Positions 22,048 through 31,068 are shown, numbered from the stretch's first letter. The stretch is DNA of 36,404 nucleotides from JAFECT01 sp964432415 (GCA_964432415.1 CAYSNW010000041.1:1-36404); one strand, 5' to 3'. Notes: generated by a model not told the origin, from the sequence alone. Numbers and translations are program-made.

Positions 22048-23084
22048 GCCCACGGCCCTTGCGCGCCCGTCGGCGGGACCGCCGTGGCGGTCGAAGTGGC
22101 CGCCGGCTGGGCGAACGTCGTCGTATCCAGCCGCTCGGGCACATGCCCGCCCGCATACTTCACCAGCGCTGCGATGCGCTTGTCGATCGGCGGGTGGCTG
22201 GCGAACAGGGATGCGAAACCCTCGTCGTGATTGTCCAGGAACATGGCCTGCACGTCCTTGGGCGCCTCGATGTCCGAGTGGCCGGAGATCTTCATCAGGG
22301 CCGAGATCATCCCGTCCGGGTTTTTGGTCAGCTCGACCGAGCCCATGTCGGCGATGAACTCGCGCCGGCGCGAAATGGCCATGCGGATCACGATCGCCAG
22401 CAGATAGCCGAAGGCCGCGATGCCCATGGCGATGAGGGCCATGGCCCCATCGTTCTTCGAGCGCCGGTCGCCGCCGGAATAGATCATCAGCCGGAACACG
22501 ATCTCGGCCACCAGGGTGATCACCCCCGCGAAGATGGCGGCGATGACCATGACCCGGGCGTCGCGGTTGATCACATGGGTCAGTTCGTGGCCCAGCACGC
22601 ACTCCAGCTCCTGCTTGTTCAGGGTCTCGAGCAGGCCGGAGGTGACGGTGATGCAACTGCGCTTGTTGGAAAGCCCCGAGGCCCAGGCGTTGCGCGCATC
22701 GGTGTCGACGATGCGCAGATCGGGCATGGGCTGGCCGCGCGAAATGCACAGATTTTCCAGCAGGTTGTAGAGCTCGGGCTGCTCGGTGCGGGTGACCTTC
22801 CGCGCGCCCGTGGTCAGGTCGATGATGCTCTGGTAGCCGAAGAAGGCGATCACGTACCAGACCGCCGCCGCGATCAGGGCCAGCGGCCCGGTGGCGCCCA
22901 GCCAGGCGCCCGACAGGGCGAAGTTGCCGCCGAGCGAGCCGGTGGACGGCAGGATATGGACGCTCATCAGGCCCAGCTGACCGGCCCAGACGAGGATCAG
23001 CAACAGCACCGGGAACCCCGCCAGAAGCAGGGTCGCCCGGAAATTGTTGTTCCAGATGTAGGTCTTGAGGCCGACAGCCTGCAC
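22044..23084 (-). CDS. M48 family membrane metallopeptidase (HtpX-like)
   Basis: 346 aa from a GTG at 23084, 6 nt after lemA. Zinc protease with membrane spans at about 17-36 and 67-84, and a pair near 178-200 and 213-235. Zinc motif LGHELTHVINRD places H166-E167-H170, with E242 in RRREFIADMGS as the likely third ligand. FASHPPIDKRIAAL near the C-terminus is also typical. The last 40 residues are Ala/Thr/Pro-rich. HtpX-type enzymes degrade damaged membrane proteins; pairing with LemA is common. Its stop overlaps the start of the ParD-tail-like gene. Confidence 0.93.
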   Translation of the reverse strand: MQAVGLKTYIWNNNFRATLLLAGFPVLLLILVWAGQLGLMSVHILPSTGSLGGNFALSGAWLGATGPLALIAAAVWYVIAFFGYQSIIDLTTGARKVTRTEQPELYNLLENLCISRGQPMPDLRIVDTDARNAWASGLSNKRSCITVTSGLLETLNKQELECVLGHELTHVINRDARVMVIAAIFAGVITLVAEIVFRLMIYSGGDRRSKNDGAMALIAMGIAAFGYLLAIVIRMAISRRREFIADMGSVELTKNPDGMISALMKISGHSDIEAPKDVQAMFLDNHDEGFASLFASHPPIDKRIAALVKYAGGHVPERLDTTTFAQPAATSTATAVPPTGAQGPWA

Positions 23085-23090
23085 GACGTC

Positions 23091-23666
23091 TTAGGTCCCA
23101 AACTTCACCTGGGGGGCGGCCGCCGTCATCGAAGCCCGGTCCCCCTCGCCCACGTCGAAGAAGGCCCGGTCGCAGGGATAGCCGAAGGCGCCGGCGAACA
23201 GCACGGTCGGAAACTGCCGGCGCGCGGCGTTGAACTCGCCGATCGAGTTGTTGAAGAAGCGGCGCGAGGCGGCCAGCTTGTTCTCGATGTCGCTCAGCTC
23301 GGCCTGCAGCTGCATGAAGTTCTGGTTGGCCTTCAGGTCAGGATAGGCCTCCGAGACCGCGAACAGCTGGCGCAGGGCGCCGGTCAGCATGGACTCGGCC
23401 TGGACCTTCTGGTCGACGGTGCCCGCGCTGGCCGCGGCGTTGCGGGCGGCGGTGACCGCTTCCAGCGTGCCGCGCTCGTGGGTGGCGTAGCCCTTCACGG
23501 TCTCGACCAGATTGGGGATCAGGTCCTGCCGCTGCTTCAGCTGGACGTCGATGTCGGCGAAGGCCTGGTTTGAGGCCTGGTTCAGCCCGACGAGGCGGTT
23601 GTAGCCACCCAGCGCCGCGAACGCGATCAGCGCGACGATGGCCAGAACGATGATGCCGGTGATCAT
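23091..23666 (-). CDS. lemA: LemA family protein
   Basis: 191 aa. One N-terminal membrane anchor, MITGIIVLAIVALIAFAALG, then a mostly helical domain exposed outside the membrane. Family marks: YNRLVGLNQASNQAFADIDV, QLKQRQDLIPNLVETVKGYA, LFAVSEAYPDLKANQNFMQL, and RRFFNNSIGEFNAARRQFPT. GAGGAG lies about 12 nt before the ATG. The biochemical role of LemA is not established; it is often paired with M48/HtpX-like proteases, as here, and may act as a scaffold or adaptor. Confidence 0.95.
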   Translation of the reverse strand: MITGIIVLAIVALIAFAALGGYNRLVGLNQASNQAFADIDVQLKQRQDLIPNLVETVKGYATHERGTLEAVTAARNAAASAGTVDQKVQAESMLTGALRQLFAVSEAYPDLKANQNFMQLQAELSDIENKLAASRRFFNNSIGEFNAARRQFPTVLFAGAFGYPCDRAFFDVGEGDRASMTAAAPQVKFGT

Positions 23667-23763
23667 GGGGTTTCGACTCCTCAGGTGTGCCTAGAGGTAT
23701 GTCGCTCAACGAACCGCTACAAGCACGCGCGCATTAAACCCTCGTCATGCGCCCGAGGGCCCT

Positions 23764-24324
23764 TCACGCCGCCTTCGCGCGGATGATCTCCACGCGATTG
23801 AACACCGACTGGGCGTCGTCGATGCCGATGAAGCGCGGCGGGTCGCCCACGGACGGCAACCACGCCGACAGGCTGTTGCGCCGGCCGAACCAGGTCGCCA
23901 GTCCCGGATCGGCGCCGAAGCTGACCGTGCCCCGCTCCCCGGTTGCGCCACCGCTCAGACGCACGGCGTCGACCCGCGCCAGATCCACCGCGATCAGGTT
24001 CTGCCCCTTCAGGATCAGGGCCCGGCGATCGGTCAGGGCGTAGTGCATGCGCGAGCGCAGCCAGGCGTCGTGAAAGAACCGCCCCACGGTGAAGTAGACG
24101 CCCGCCGCCATGAACACGACGAGGAAGAGCGTGCCGATGCCCGACTGCCGCGTAAGAAAATCCGTATCCTGGCCGAAGCCCGTCACGACCGCGCACCAGA
24201 ACAGGCTCACCGGCACAAGGAACAGGTCCCGCAGGCTCAGCATCAGGCCCTGACGCGGCCGCCCGGCCCAGGTGATCCGTTCGCCGGACAGCAACTTGCC
24301 CTGGAAGGCGTCATAGTCGCTCAT
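23764..24324 (-). CDS. bacterial PH-like domain membrane protein
   Basis: 186 aa. Two hydrophobic spans (about 27-48 and 63-82) are followed by a segment RMHYALTDRRALILKGQNLI (about 92-111) that resembles the first strands of bacterial PH domains. The start region LLSGERITWAGRPRQGLML is often seen in such proteins. The rest is beta-rich (VRLSGG, GTVSFGAD) and ends near FNRVEIIRAKAA. ATG at 24324, 10 nt after parC, so it is likely the last gene of that unit. Specific function unknown. Confidence 0.8.
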   Translation of the reverse strand: MSDYDAFQGKLLSGERITWAGRPRQGLMLSLRDLFLVPVSLFWCAVVTGFGQDTDFLTRQSGIGTLFLVVFMAAGVYFTVGRFFHDAWLRSRMHYALTDRRALILKGQNLIAVDLARVDAVRLSGGATGERGTVSFGADPGLATWFGRRNSLSAWLPSVGDPPRFIGIDDAQSVFNRVEIIRAKAA

Positions 24325-24334
24325 CGCATCGCCC

Positions 24335-26551
24335 CTACGGCCTGAGCCGCTTCATGCCCTTGGGCGCCAGCTTGCCCGCCTGGGCCCGCTTGCCCAGCCA
24401 GTCGCGCCACTCCGGCCACTGGCGCCGGCGCCCCACCCCGTCGGCCCACTCAGGCCCGGCCTCGGCCTTGAACAGGATCAGGTCCTTCAGGCCGCCCTCG
24501 CGGTAGTTCTGGATCTTCACGCCCTTGCCGCGCGCCATCTCCGGCAGTTCGGCGGCGGAGAAGATCAGCGCCTTGCCGTTGTCCCCCAGCGCCGCGACGT
24601 GATCGCCCTCGACCGTCGCACAGAGCAGCGCCCCCTGGCCCTCGACATTGAGCACCTGCTTGCCGCCGCGCTTGGAGGCCACCGCCTCCTCCTCCGGCAG
24701 GATGAAGCCGTAGCCGGCCTTCGACGCCAGCATCAGCTTGCGCCCCGGCTTGTGGGCCAGCACCGCCAGCACCTCTGACCGCTCCTCGAAATCGACCATC
24801 AGCTTCAGCGGCTCGCCATGGCCGCGCCCGGGCGGCAGGCGATCCACCGGGATGGTGAAGAAGCGGCCGTCGGAGGCGAAGATCAGCAGCTTGTCCGTGG
24901 TTTCGGCCGGGACGAGGAAGGCCAGCGAGTCGCCCTCCTTGAACTTCAGCTCCGACGGGTCCTCGACCTTGCCCTTGGTGGCCCGGATCCAGCCGCGCTC
25001 GGACAGGATCACGGTCACGGCCTCGCGCGGCACGAAGGCCTCGATCGGCGCCATGTCGGCGATGTCGGGCGCGGCGGCATAGGTGGTGCGGCGGGCCGAC
25101 AGCAGGGTCTTTCGGACCTCCGCCAGGTCCTTGCCCACCCGCGTCCACTGCCGCGCCGGGGACTTGATCAGGGCGTCGATGCCGTCGCGCTCGGCGACCA
25201 GGGCCGCGTGCTCGGCGCGGATCTGCATCTCCTCGAGCCTGGCCAGGTTGCGCAGGCGCGTGTCGAGGATGAAGTCGGCCTGGATTTCAGTCAGGGCGAA
25301 GGTCTGGATCAGCTGCGCCTTGGGCTGCTCCTCCTCGCGCACGATGCGGATCACCTCGTCCAGGTTCAGGAAGGCGATCAGCAGGCCGTCCAGCACGTGC
25401 AGGCGCCGCTCGATCTTCTCCCGCCGCCAGGTCGAGCGCCGGATCAGCACCTCGCGCCGGTGGTCCAGGAACGCCTGCAGGCAGGCCTTCAGGCCCAGCA
25501 CGCCGGGGACGCCCCGCGCATCCAGCACGTTCATGTTGATCGGGAAGCGGGTCTCCAGGTCCGAGAGCTTGAACAGGCTCTCCATCAGGATTTCCGGCTC
25601 GACGTTGCGGGTCTTGGGCTCGATGACCAGCCGGATCTCCTCGGCCGACTCGTCGCGCACGTCGCCCAGCAACGGCGCTTTCTTCAGCTCGATCAGTTCG
25701 GCCAGCTGCTCGATCAGGCGCGACTTCTGGATCTGGTAGGGGATTTCGGTGACCACGATGCGCCACAGGCCGTGACCGTGCCGCTCGGTCTCCCAGCGCG
25801 CGCGCAGCCTGACCCCGCCGCGGCCCGTCTCATAGGCCTCCAGGATCGACTCCCGGCTCTCGGGCGAGACCCCGCCCGTCGGGAAGTCGGGGCCCGGTAC
25901 GTGGGTCATCAGGTCGACCGTGGTGGCCTGGGGGTTCTCCAGGAGCAGCAGACAGGCGTCGATCAGCTCGGCGGCGTTGTGCGGCGGGATCGAGGTGGCC
26001 ATGCCGACGGCGATGCCGGACGAACCGTTGGCCAGCAGGTTCGGGAAGCCGGCCGGCAGGACCACCGGCTCCTCGTCCTGGTTGTCGTAGGTCGGCCGGA
26101 AGTCGACGGCGTTCTCGTCGATCCCCTGCAGCAGCAGCAGGGCCGCCGGCGCCATGCGGCACTCGGTGTAGCGCATGGCCGCCGCGCTATCGCCGTCGAT
26201 GTTGCCGAAGTTGCCCTGGCCGTCGACCAGCGGATAGCGCTGCGCGAACTCCTGGGCCAGGCGCACCAGGGCGTCGTAGATCGCCTGGTCGCCATGCGGG
26301 TGATAGGTGCCCATCACCTCGCCGACCACCTTGGCGCACTTCCTGGCCGCCGAGTCCGGGTTCAGCCGCATCTGGTGCATGGCGTAGAGCACGCGCCGGT
26401 GCACCGGCTTCATCCCGTCGCGCACGTCCGGCAGGGCGCGGTGGGTGATGGTCGAGAGCGCATAGGCCAGGTAGCGCTTGGACAGCGCCTCGTTCAGCGG
26501 TTCGTCGACGATGCGGCCGCCGTTGTCGTCGGGCAGGAAAGGCTTGTTCAT
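24335..26551 (-). CDS. parC: DNA topoisomerase IV subunit A
   Basis: 738 aa. With ParE it decatenates daughter chromosomes using ATP. Catalytic tyrosine Y128 lies in AAMRYTECRM. The quinolone-resistance region reads TYHPHGDQAIYDALVRLAQ, with Q89 and D93 where E. coli ParC has Ser80 and Glu84. GQGNFGNIDGD and LANGSSGIAVGMATSIPPHN follow. The C-terminal third is a shortened pinwheel domain, as usual in ParC. This is ParC rather than GyrA by length and by the lack of a GyrA box. The start MNKPFLPDDNGGRIVDEPLN is normal for the alphaproteobacterial form. parE is not in the window. Confidence 0.96.
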   Translation of the reverse strand: MNKPFLPDDNGGRIVDEPLNEALSKRYLAYALSTITHRALPDVRDGMKPVHRRVLYAMHQMRLNPDSAARKCAKVVGEVMGTYHPHGDQAIYDALVRLAQEFAQRYPLVDGQGNFGNIDGDSAAAMRYTECRMAPAALLLLQGIDENAVDFRPTYDNQDEEPVVLPAGFPNLLANGSSGIAVGMATSIPPHNAAELIDACLLLLENPQATTVDLMTHVPGPDFPTGGVSPESRESILEAYETGRGGVRLRARWETERHGHGLWRIVVTEIPYQIQKSRLIEQLAELIELKKAPLLGDVRDESAEEIRLVIEPKTRNVEPEILMESLFKLSDLETRFPINMNVLDARGVPGVLGLKACLQAFLDHRREVLIRRSTWRREKIERRLHVLDGLLIAFLNLDEVIRIVREEEQPKAQLIQTFALTEIQADFILDTRLRNLARLEEMQIRAEHAALVAERDGIDALIKSPARQWTRVGKDLAEVRKTLLSARRTTYAAAPDIADMAPIEAFVPREAVTVILSERGWIRATKGKVEDPSELKFKEGDSLAFLVPAETTDKLLIFASDGRFFTIPVDRLPPGRGHGEPLKLMVDFEERSEVLAVLAHKPGRKLMLASKAGYGFILPEEEAVASKRGGKQVLNVEGQGALLCATVEGDHVAALGDNGKALIFSAAELPEMARGKGVKIQNYREGGLKDLILFKAEAGPEWADGVGRRRQWPEWRDWLGKRAQAGKLAPKGMKRLRP

Positions 26552-26646
26552 GGACGCTGGGCGCTCTGGCGAATCGGACCTGGAAATCAGGCTCTATCAG
26601 AGCGGTTCGGGCGCGCGAACGAAAGAGGACCGATGGGCGCGCCTGG

Positions 26647-27708
26647 TCAGCTCGGATCGTAGTCCTTCAGCTCCTTGACCCGGTGGTCGGTCAGGGTCTT
26701 GGCCAGACCGTCGAGACCGCTGGACGCCAGGCCGCGGGCCCTGGCCAGGGCAAGCCAGGCGTCGCGGTAGCGGATCCACTCGCGCTGGGACTTGCGCACG
26801 TCCTCGGTCTTGACCGTGCCCAGGTCGATCGGGTGGGCCATGATCTTGCGCCACTGGGCGTTCAGGCGCGCGTCGCTGGCGGCGCGCTGGGCTGGCGTCG
26901 CCTTGAAACCGTCGGGCTTGTCCAGGCGGCTCAGCAGACCCAGGTCGTAGTCGCGAATTCCGGCTTCAGCCTCGATCACGAAGGCGGCGCGCAGGGTGCC
27001 CGACAGGTCAACCTCGCCGGCGTGGGCCTCGATGTAGGCGTTTTCCGCCTTCTGGAACTGCTGGTAGGCGCTGCGCGCCGGCGCGGGCCACTTGGCGACG
27101 GCGGCCTTCAGGCGGGCCTTGCGGCGCACCGTGTCCATGCGGTCCTGCCGCTCGGCGCAGAAGCCGCCGAGATAGCCGCTGGTGGCGTCGTCGCAGGCGT
27201 CGAAGGGCTTGGCCTTGGTCCCTTGCGTCTTCATCTCGGCCAGGTGGGACAGCCGCCCGGAGGTCTCCGCCGGCGCGGCGCCGTCGGGCCCGCGCACACA
27301 GGCGTAGTGGGCCGCCAGGTCCAGGTCGCGCTTCACGCCCGAGCCGTTGGCGTAGATGGTCATCAACATCGCCGCTCCGCCCAGCGGCGGCTCGTCTTCC
27401 GCCCCCGATTCCAGCATGGCGCAGTGACGGGCCTTTACCACATCGCGCGGCTGGCCAATGCCGTAGTAGGCGTTGATCGAGTCGCAGCCCTTCAGCGCGG
27501 CGCGGGCCCTGGCGTCGGGCAGGTCGGCGGCCGGGGGCTTCAGCGGCATAAAGGGACGGCAGGCCTTGGCGTTGGCCTCATACAGGCCGCCCTGGCGCTC
27601 CGGGTTGTCCCAGGGGTTGGGATCCTCGGCCATGCGCATGGCGGCGGCCGATCCGGCCAGGGTCAACAGCGCAAGTCCGGCGCACGCTATCAAGAGCCTC
27701 GATGCCAT
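26647..27708 (-). CDS. exported DUF1311/LprI-like protein
   Basis: 353 aa from the ATG at 27708, with GGAGGGA upstream; the 14 in-frame codons above are rejected. Signal peptide MASRLLIACAGLALLTLAGS, cleavage after SAAA near 22. The middle has Cys-containing segments (ALKGCDSINAYYGIG, HYACVRGPDG, ACDDATSGYLGGFCAE) and a Sel1-like stretch (AAMLMTIYANGSGVKRDLDL). The C-terminal part (about 280-345) looks like the LprI/DUF1311 domain: DARLNAQWRKIM, VRKSQREWIRYRDAWLALAR, LTDHRVKELKD. DUF1311 proteins include lysozyme-inhibitor-like members. Role here unknown. Confidence 0.78.
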   Translation of the reverse strand: MASRLLIACAGLALLTLAGSAAAMRMAEDPNPWDNPERQGGLYEANAKACRPFMPLKPPAADLPDARARAALKGCDSINAYYGIGQPRDVVKARHCAMLESGAEDEPPLGGAAMLMTIYANGSGVKRDLDLAAHYACVRGPDGAAPAETSGRLSHLAEMKTQGTKAKPFDACDDATSGYLGGFCAERQDRMDTVRRKARLKAAVAKWPAPARSAYQQFQKAENAYIEAHAGEVDLSGTLRAAFVIEAEAGIRDYDLGLLSRLDKPDGFKATPAQRAASDARLNAQWRKIMAHPIDLGTVKTEDVRKSQREWIRYRDAWLALARARGLASSGLDGLAKTLTDHRVKELKDYDPS

Positions 27709-27809
27709 GTGTGTCCCTCCCGGCGTCGCCCCAGATTCGTCGGAACCCACGCGGTGTCAATCACGGCGCCGCTCCAATTGCCGTCATCCGCGGACAGGGT
27801 CATGCTCGT

Positions 27810-27823
27810 CCCCTCGAAAGGGG
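27810..27823 (+). promoter_or_regulatory. hairpin masking the Shine-Dalgarno of the gene at 27828
   Basis: CCCCT-CGAA-AGGGG, a perfect 5-bp stem with a 4-nt loop. The 3' arm AGGGG is the ribosome-binding site, 4 nt before the ATG at 27828, so the site would be paired in the folded mRNA. Confidence 0.5.
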
Positions 27824-27827
27824 TTCC

Positions 27828-28547
27828 ATGTCGCTTCGCACAGTTCTGATCGCCTTGGCCGGCCTGGCGATGCTGGGCGCTGCGCCCAAGCATGCCCCGA
27901 ACAAAGCCAGCCCCAAGCCTGACATCGCCACGGCCTGCGACATCGACCGGGCCTCATGGCAGAGGCCAGAGACCCTGCAGGCGATGATCGTGACCCGTGG
28001 CCCGCAGCTCCATTTTCAGGAACCGGGGCCGGGCTGTCCGGGCGCCGCCGCCTGTCAGCGCCGCCCCTATGTGGTGGCGGGGGATGCGGTCCTCGCCCTG
28101 GCCGGGCCGAAGGGCTGGATGTGCGCGATCTATCCCAACCGGATCGGCGGCAACAGCGGGTTCCTGCCCGCCGGCCGACTCGCCGGAACGCCCGCGAGGG
28201 TCGGCGCGCCGCCGCTCGATGCGTGGGTGGGCAAATGGAGCGAGGCGGGCGCCGATATCACCATCAAACGTCGCGGCGACCTCCTCGAAGCTGAGGGCCA
28301 GGCGATCTGGCCCGCCTTCCCTTCACGCGATCAGATCGACCGCGGCGCCATCCACACGGGCGAGATGCGCGGGGAGACCCGGCCGGCCGGAGACACCGCC
28401 CTGTTTGTCGACGCCGAAGACACCGGTCCCGATGGCTGCAGGGTCGCCATTCGTATGGTCGGGCCCTATCTTTCGGTCTCGGATAACAACGCCTGTGGCG
28501 GGGCGAATGTCAGCTTCGCCGGCCTCTACCGTCGCGCGTCGGATTGA
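27828..28547 (+). CDS. exported hypothetical protein, cysteine-containing
   Basis: 239 aa from the ATG at 27828. Signal peptide MSLRTVLIALAGLAMLGAAP, cleavage near 19-21. No family is recognised with confidence. Cysteines occur in ATACDIDRA, GPGCPGAAACQ, GWMCAIYP, DGCRVAI and NACGGAN, suggesting disulphides in the periplasm. PLDAWVGKWSEAGADITIKR (about 127-146) and NVSFAGLYRR at the end suggest a beta-barrel lipocalin-like C-terminal half. It is divergent from the DUF1311 protein with a 119-nt gap. Function unknown. Confidence 0.72.
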   Translation: MSLRTVLIALAGLAMLGAAPKHAPNKASPKPDIATACDIDRASWQRPETLQAMIVTRGPQLHFQEPGPGCPGAAACQRRPYVVAGDAVLALAGPKGWMCAIYPNRIGGNSGFLPAGRLAGTPARVGAPPLDAWVGKWSEAGADITIKRRGDLLEAEGQAIWPAFPSRDQIDRGAIHTGEMRGETRPAGDTALFVDAEDTGPDGCRVAIRMVGPYLSVSDNNACGGANVSFAGLYRRASD

Positions 28548-28551
28548 GACG

Positions 28552-29283
28552 CTAGAGCCGTCCCGCCTCCCTAAGCTTGTCCATCAGCCACACCCGCGAC
28601 GGCGGCAGGGGCCGGTTCAGCGGGTTGAAGACGAACAATTCGAGGAAGTGGCCGGTCAGCTCCAGCCCGGCGCCCACATCGCCCTCGCGCAGGCCCGCCT
28701 GGGCGCCCAGAAGGAACGGCGGCAGGGCCAGCATCCTTTCCCGGTAGGGCTCGCCGGCCGCCCTGGAGACCGCGCGGCCCGACTTGGGGCTGACCCAGAC
28801 CAGCTCGTCGGTGGTCCCGGTCGCGGCGCATTTCGACAGGTCCAGGCCGAAGCCCAGCTCATCCAGCAGCCCCGCCTCGAAGCGCACGAAGACCGCCGGC
28901 CAGATTTGTTCATGGGCGAAGGCCGAGACCAGGGCCTCGAAGGCCAGGAAGGCGCCGGGATGCGGTTCGCGCTCGGGGAGCGCCCCCTGCGCCACCGCTG
29001 CGGCGGCCGTAAGCCCGGTCAGCGCCAGCGGATCGTCGAACAGGCCGGATATGCCCTCGCCCATCGGCTCCAGCGTGGCGGACCCCAGCTGTTCGGAGAC
29101 CCGAGCCCGATAGCGGGCGATCACCTTCGATCCGGGCTGCAGGAACGGCTTCATTCGCCGCGACGCGCCACCGGCCACATGGGCGACGAAGCGCCCGCGG
29201 GTCTCGGTCAGCAGATCGACGATGGCGCCGGCCTCGCCATGGCCGCGCGCCTGCAGGACGAAGGCTTCCTCCTGCCACTCCAT
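28552..29283 (-). CDS. recO: DNA repair protein RecO
   Basis: 243 aa. It loads RecA onto SSB-coated DNA with RecF/RecR. The OB-fold N-terminus reads WQEEAFVLQARGHGEAGAIV, with VDLLTETRGRFVAHVAGGAS. The helical C-terminal part carries KCAATGTTDELVWVSPKSGR, the alphaproteobacterial version of the Cys motif region with one cysteine left. The last residues RVWLMDKLREAGRL are typical. Its start lies 1 nt after the nat stop. RecO normally follows era directly in relatives; here nat is between. Confidence 0.94.
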   Translation of the reverse strand: MEWQEEAFVLQARGHGEAGAIVDLLTETRGRFVAHVAGGASRRMKPFLQPGSKVIARYRARVSEQLGSATLEPMGEGISGLFDDPLALTGLTAAAAVAQGALPEREPHPGAFLAFEALVSAFAHEQIWPAVFVRFEAGLLDELGFGLDLSKCAATGTTDELVWVSPKSGRAVSRAAGEPYRERMLALPPFLLGAQAGLREGDVGAGLELTGHFLELFVFNPLNRPLPPSRVWLMDKLREAGRL

Positions 29284-29284
29284 T

Positions 29285-30118
29285 TCAGACCGGCTTGGGC
29301 AGGTTCGGCAGCACCGCCTCGACCTCCGGGGTCCAGGCGAAGGGCAGGTCGAAGTCGTTGGAGAGCACCCCCGCGACCTGTGCCGGCAGCAGAGTCCGAT
29401 GCTCGGACGTCCCGTCCGGCGCCCGGAGCGTCATGTCGTAGTTGAACAGGGCCACGCGCGACCCGTCGGCCTTCAATCGCGCCGCCACCAGGTTCGGAAT
29501 GAAGTGCGACGCCGGGTGGGTCGAGGTGAACCAGTTGGACAGTTCCAGATCGATCTCGGCGCGGGGCTCCAGGCTCAGATGGTATACCGGCAATCGCTCG
29601 CCGGCGCCGGTCTGGAATTCCAGCTGCAGGATGGTCTCGCGCGGGGTGAAGCGGAACACCCCGTGCGGCGTGACCTGGGGCTCGTCGGTGTCGAGCCGGA
29701 GCGGCGCGCTCAGCCGGGCGCCGCCGAAGCCGACATCGGCCATGAAGGCCTCGCCCTCGCACTCCACGAAGATCGCCATGTGGGTCTGGGCCGTGATCCG
29801 CTCGGGCGGCACGTTCCAGCGCACCCGCGCCAGAAGCGGCGCCGTGCGAAAGCCCAGCTGTTCCAGCACGGCGCGGAACAGGACGTTCTGCTCGAAGCAG
29901 TAGCCGCCGCGCTCTTCCGTAACGATCTTGCGCTCCAGGTCGGCGAGGTCGAGCGAGATGCGCCGGCCGATCAGCACGTCCAGGTTCTCGAAGGGCACGG
30001 CCAGAGAATGGGCCAGGTGCAGGGCCTTGAGCGACTCCCAGCTGGCGTCTGCCTCCCCCTCGTAGCCGATCCGCGCGAAATAGGCGTCGAGGTCGATTTC
30101 GTAGGGCGCGTCGCTCAA
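29285..30118 (-). CDS. nat: arylamine N-acetyltransferase
   Basis: 277 aa from a TTG at 30118 that overlaps the era stop (TTGA); an in-frame start at 30169 is rejected because it lies inside era and the added residues are not conserved. It transfers acetyl from acetyl-CoA to arylamines, hydrazines or similar. The catalytic triad is visible: C74 in ERGGYCFEQN, H113 in TAQTHMAIFV, D128 in FMADVGFGGA. N-terminal DLDAYFARIGYEG and PFENLDVLIG are standard. The rare TTG start suggests it depends on coupling with era. Placement between era and recO is unusual. Confidence 0.93.
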   Translation of the reverse strand: MSDAPYEIDLDAYFARIGYEGEADASWESLKALHLAHSLAVPFENLDVLIGRRISLDLADLERKIVTEERGGYCFEQNVLFRAVLEQLGFRTAPLLARVRWNVPPERITAQTHMAIFVECEGEAFMADVGFGGARLSAPLRLDTDEPQVTPHGVFRFTPRETILQLEFQTGAGERLPVYHLSLEPRAEIDLELSNWFTSTHPASHFIPNLVAARLKADGSRVALFNYDMTLRAPDGTSEHRTLLPAQVAGVLSNDFDLPFAWTPEVEAVLPNLPKPV

Positions 30119-31068
30119 ACGTCGAACTCCAGACCGAACTGGGCATAGAGCGCCCGGTCGTCCTGCCACTTCTCATTGACCTGGACGTGGACGAACAGGT
30201 GGACCTTGCGGTCGAGCAGGATCTCCAGCTCCTCGCGCGCCTTCTGGCCGATCCACTTCATGGTCTGGCCGTTCTTGCCCAGGATGATCGGGCGCTGGCT
30301 GTCGCGCTCGACATAGATGGTCTGCTCGATGCGCACCGAGCCGTCCTTCAGCTCCTTGAAGGCGGTGGTCTCCACGGCGGCCGCATAGGGCAGCTCCTCG
30401 TGGACGCGCAGGTACAGCTTCTCGCGGGTGATCTCCGAGGCCAGCACCCGTTGCGGCACGTCGGCGGACTGGTCCTCGGGGTAGAGCCAGTGACCCTCGG
30501 GCATCAGGGCCGCCAGCCGCTGGGCCAGGTCGTCCACCCCGTTGCCGTCGGCGGCCGAGATCATGAACACCTCGGAATAGACCCCGGTCTTGAACAGACG
30601 GTCGGCCAGCGCCAGTAGACGGTCGCGCTTCAGCCCGTCGATCTTGTTGATGGCCAGGATCACCTGGCCGCGGCCGTGGGATTTCAGGCTGGAGATGATG
30701 CTCTCGACGTCGTCGACCGAGCGGCGGTCGGCCGCGGAGGACGACTGGCCGTCCATGACCGCCAGCTCCGCCTGGGCGTCTACCAGATGCACCACGGCCT
30801 CGGCGCCCTCGGCCCCGCCCCAGGCGGCGGCCACCATGGCGCGATCCAGGCGGCGGCGCGGCTTGAAGATGCCCGGCGTGTCGACCAGCACGATCTGGGC
30901 GCGGCCCACCATGGCCACGCCGCGCACGGGGAAGCGGGTGGTCTGAACCTTCTGGGTCACGATGGAGACCTTGGTCCCGACCAGGCGGTTGACCAGGGTG
31001 GACTTGCCGGCGTTGGGGGCGCCGATGATGGCGGCGAACCCTGCGCGGGTCGGCTGTTCAGCGTTCAC
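30115..31068 (-). CDS. era: GTPase Era
   Basis: 317 aa. Ribosome-assembly GTPase that binds the 3' end of 16S rRNA. G1 GAPNAGKSTLVNRL (16-29), G3 VDTPGIFKPRRR (62-73), G4 AINKIDGLKR. The C-terminal KH domain contains VERDSQRPIILGKNGQTMKW and IGQKAREELEILLDRKVHLF. An insert around 92-110 (MDGSSSAADRRSVDD-like acidic/serine loop) lies between G3 and G4. GTG start at 31068 overlaps the rnc stop (GTGA). The era stop overlaps the TTG of nat. Confidence 0.96.
   Translation of the reverse strand: MNAEQPTRAGFAAIIGAPNAGKSTLVNRLVGTKVSIVTQKVQTTRFPVRGVAMVGRAQIVLVDTPGIFKPRRRLDRAMVAAAWGGAEGAEAVVHLVDAQAELAVMDGQSSSAADRRSVDDVESIISSLKSHGRGQVILAINKIDGLKRDRLLALADRLFKTGVYSEVFMISAADGNGVDDLAQRLAALMPEGHWLYPEDQSADVPQRVLASEITREKLYLRVHEELPYAAAVETTAFKELKDGSVRIEQTIYVERDSQRPIILGKNGQTMKWIGQKAREELEILLDRKVHLFVHVQVNEKWQDDRALYAQFGLEFDV

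Noticed and set aside
26591..26603. GCTCT-ATC-AGAGC hairpin between parC and the DUF1311 gene as a terminator
   Set aside because: Only 5 bp with a 3-nt loop and no T-run on either side.
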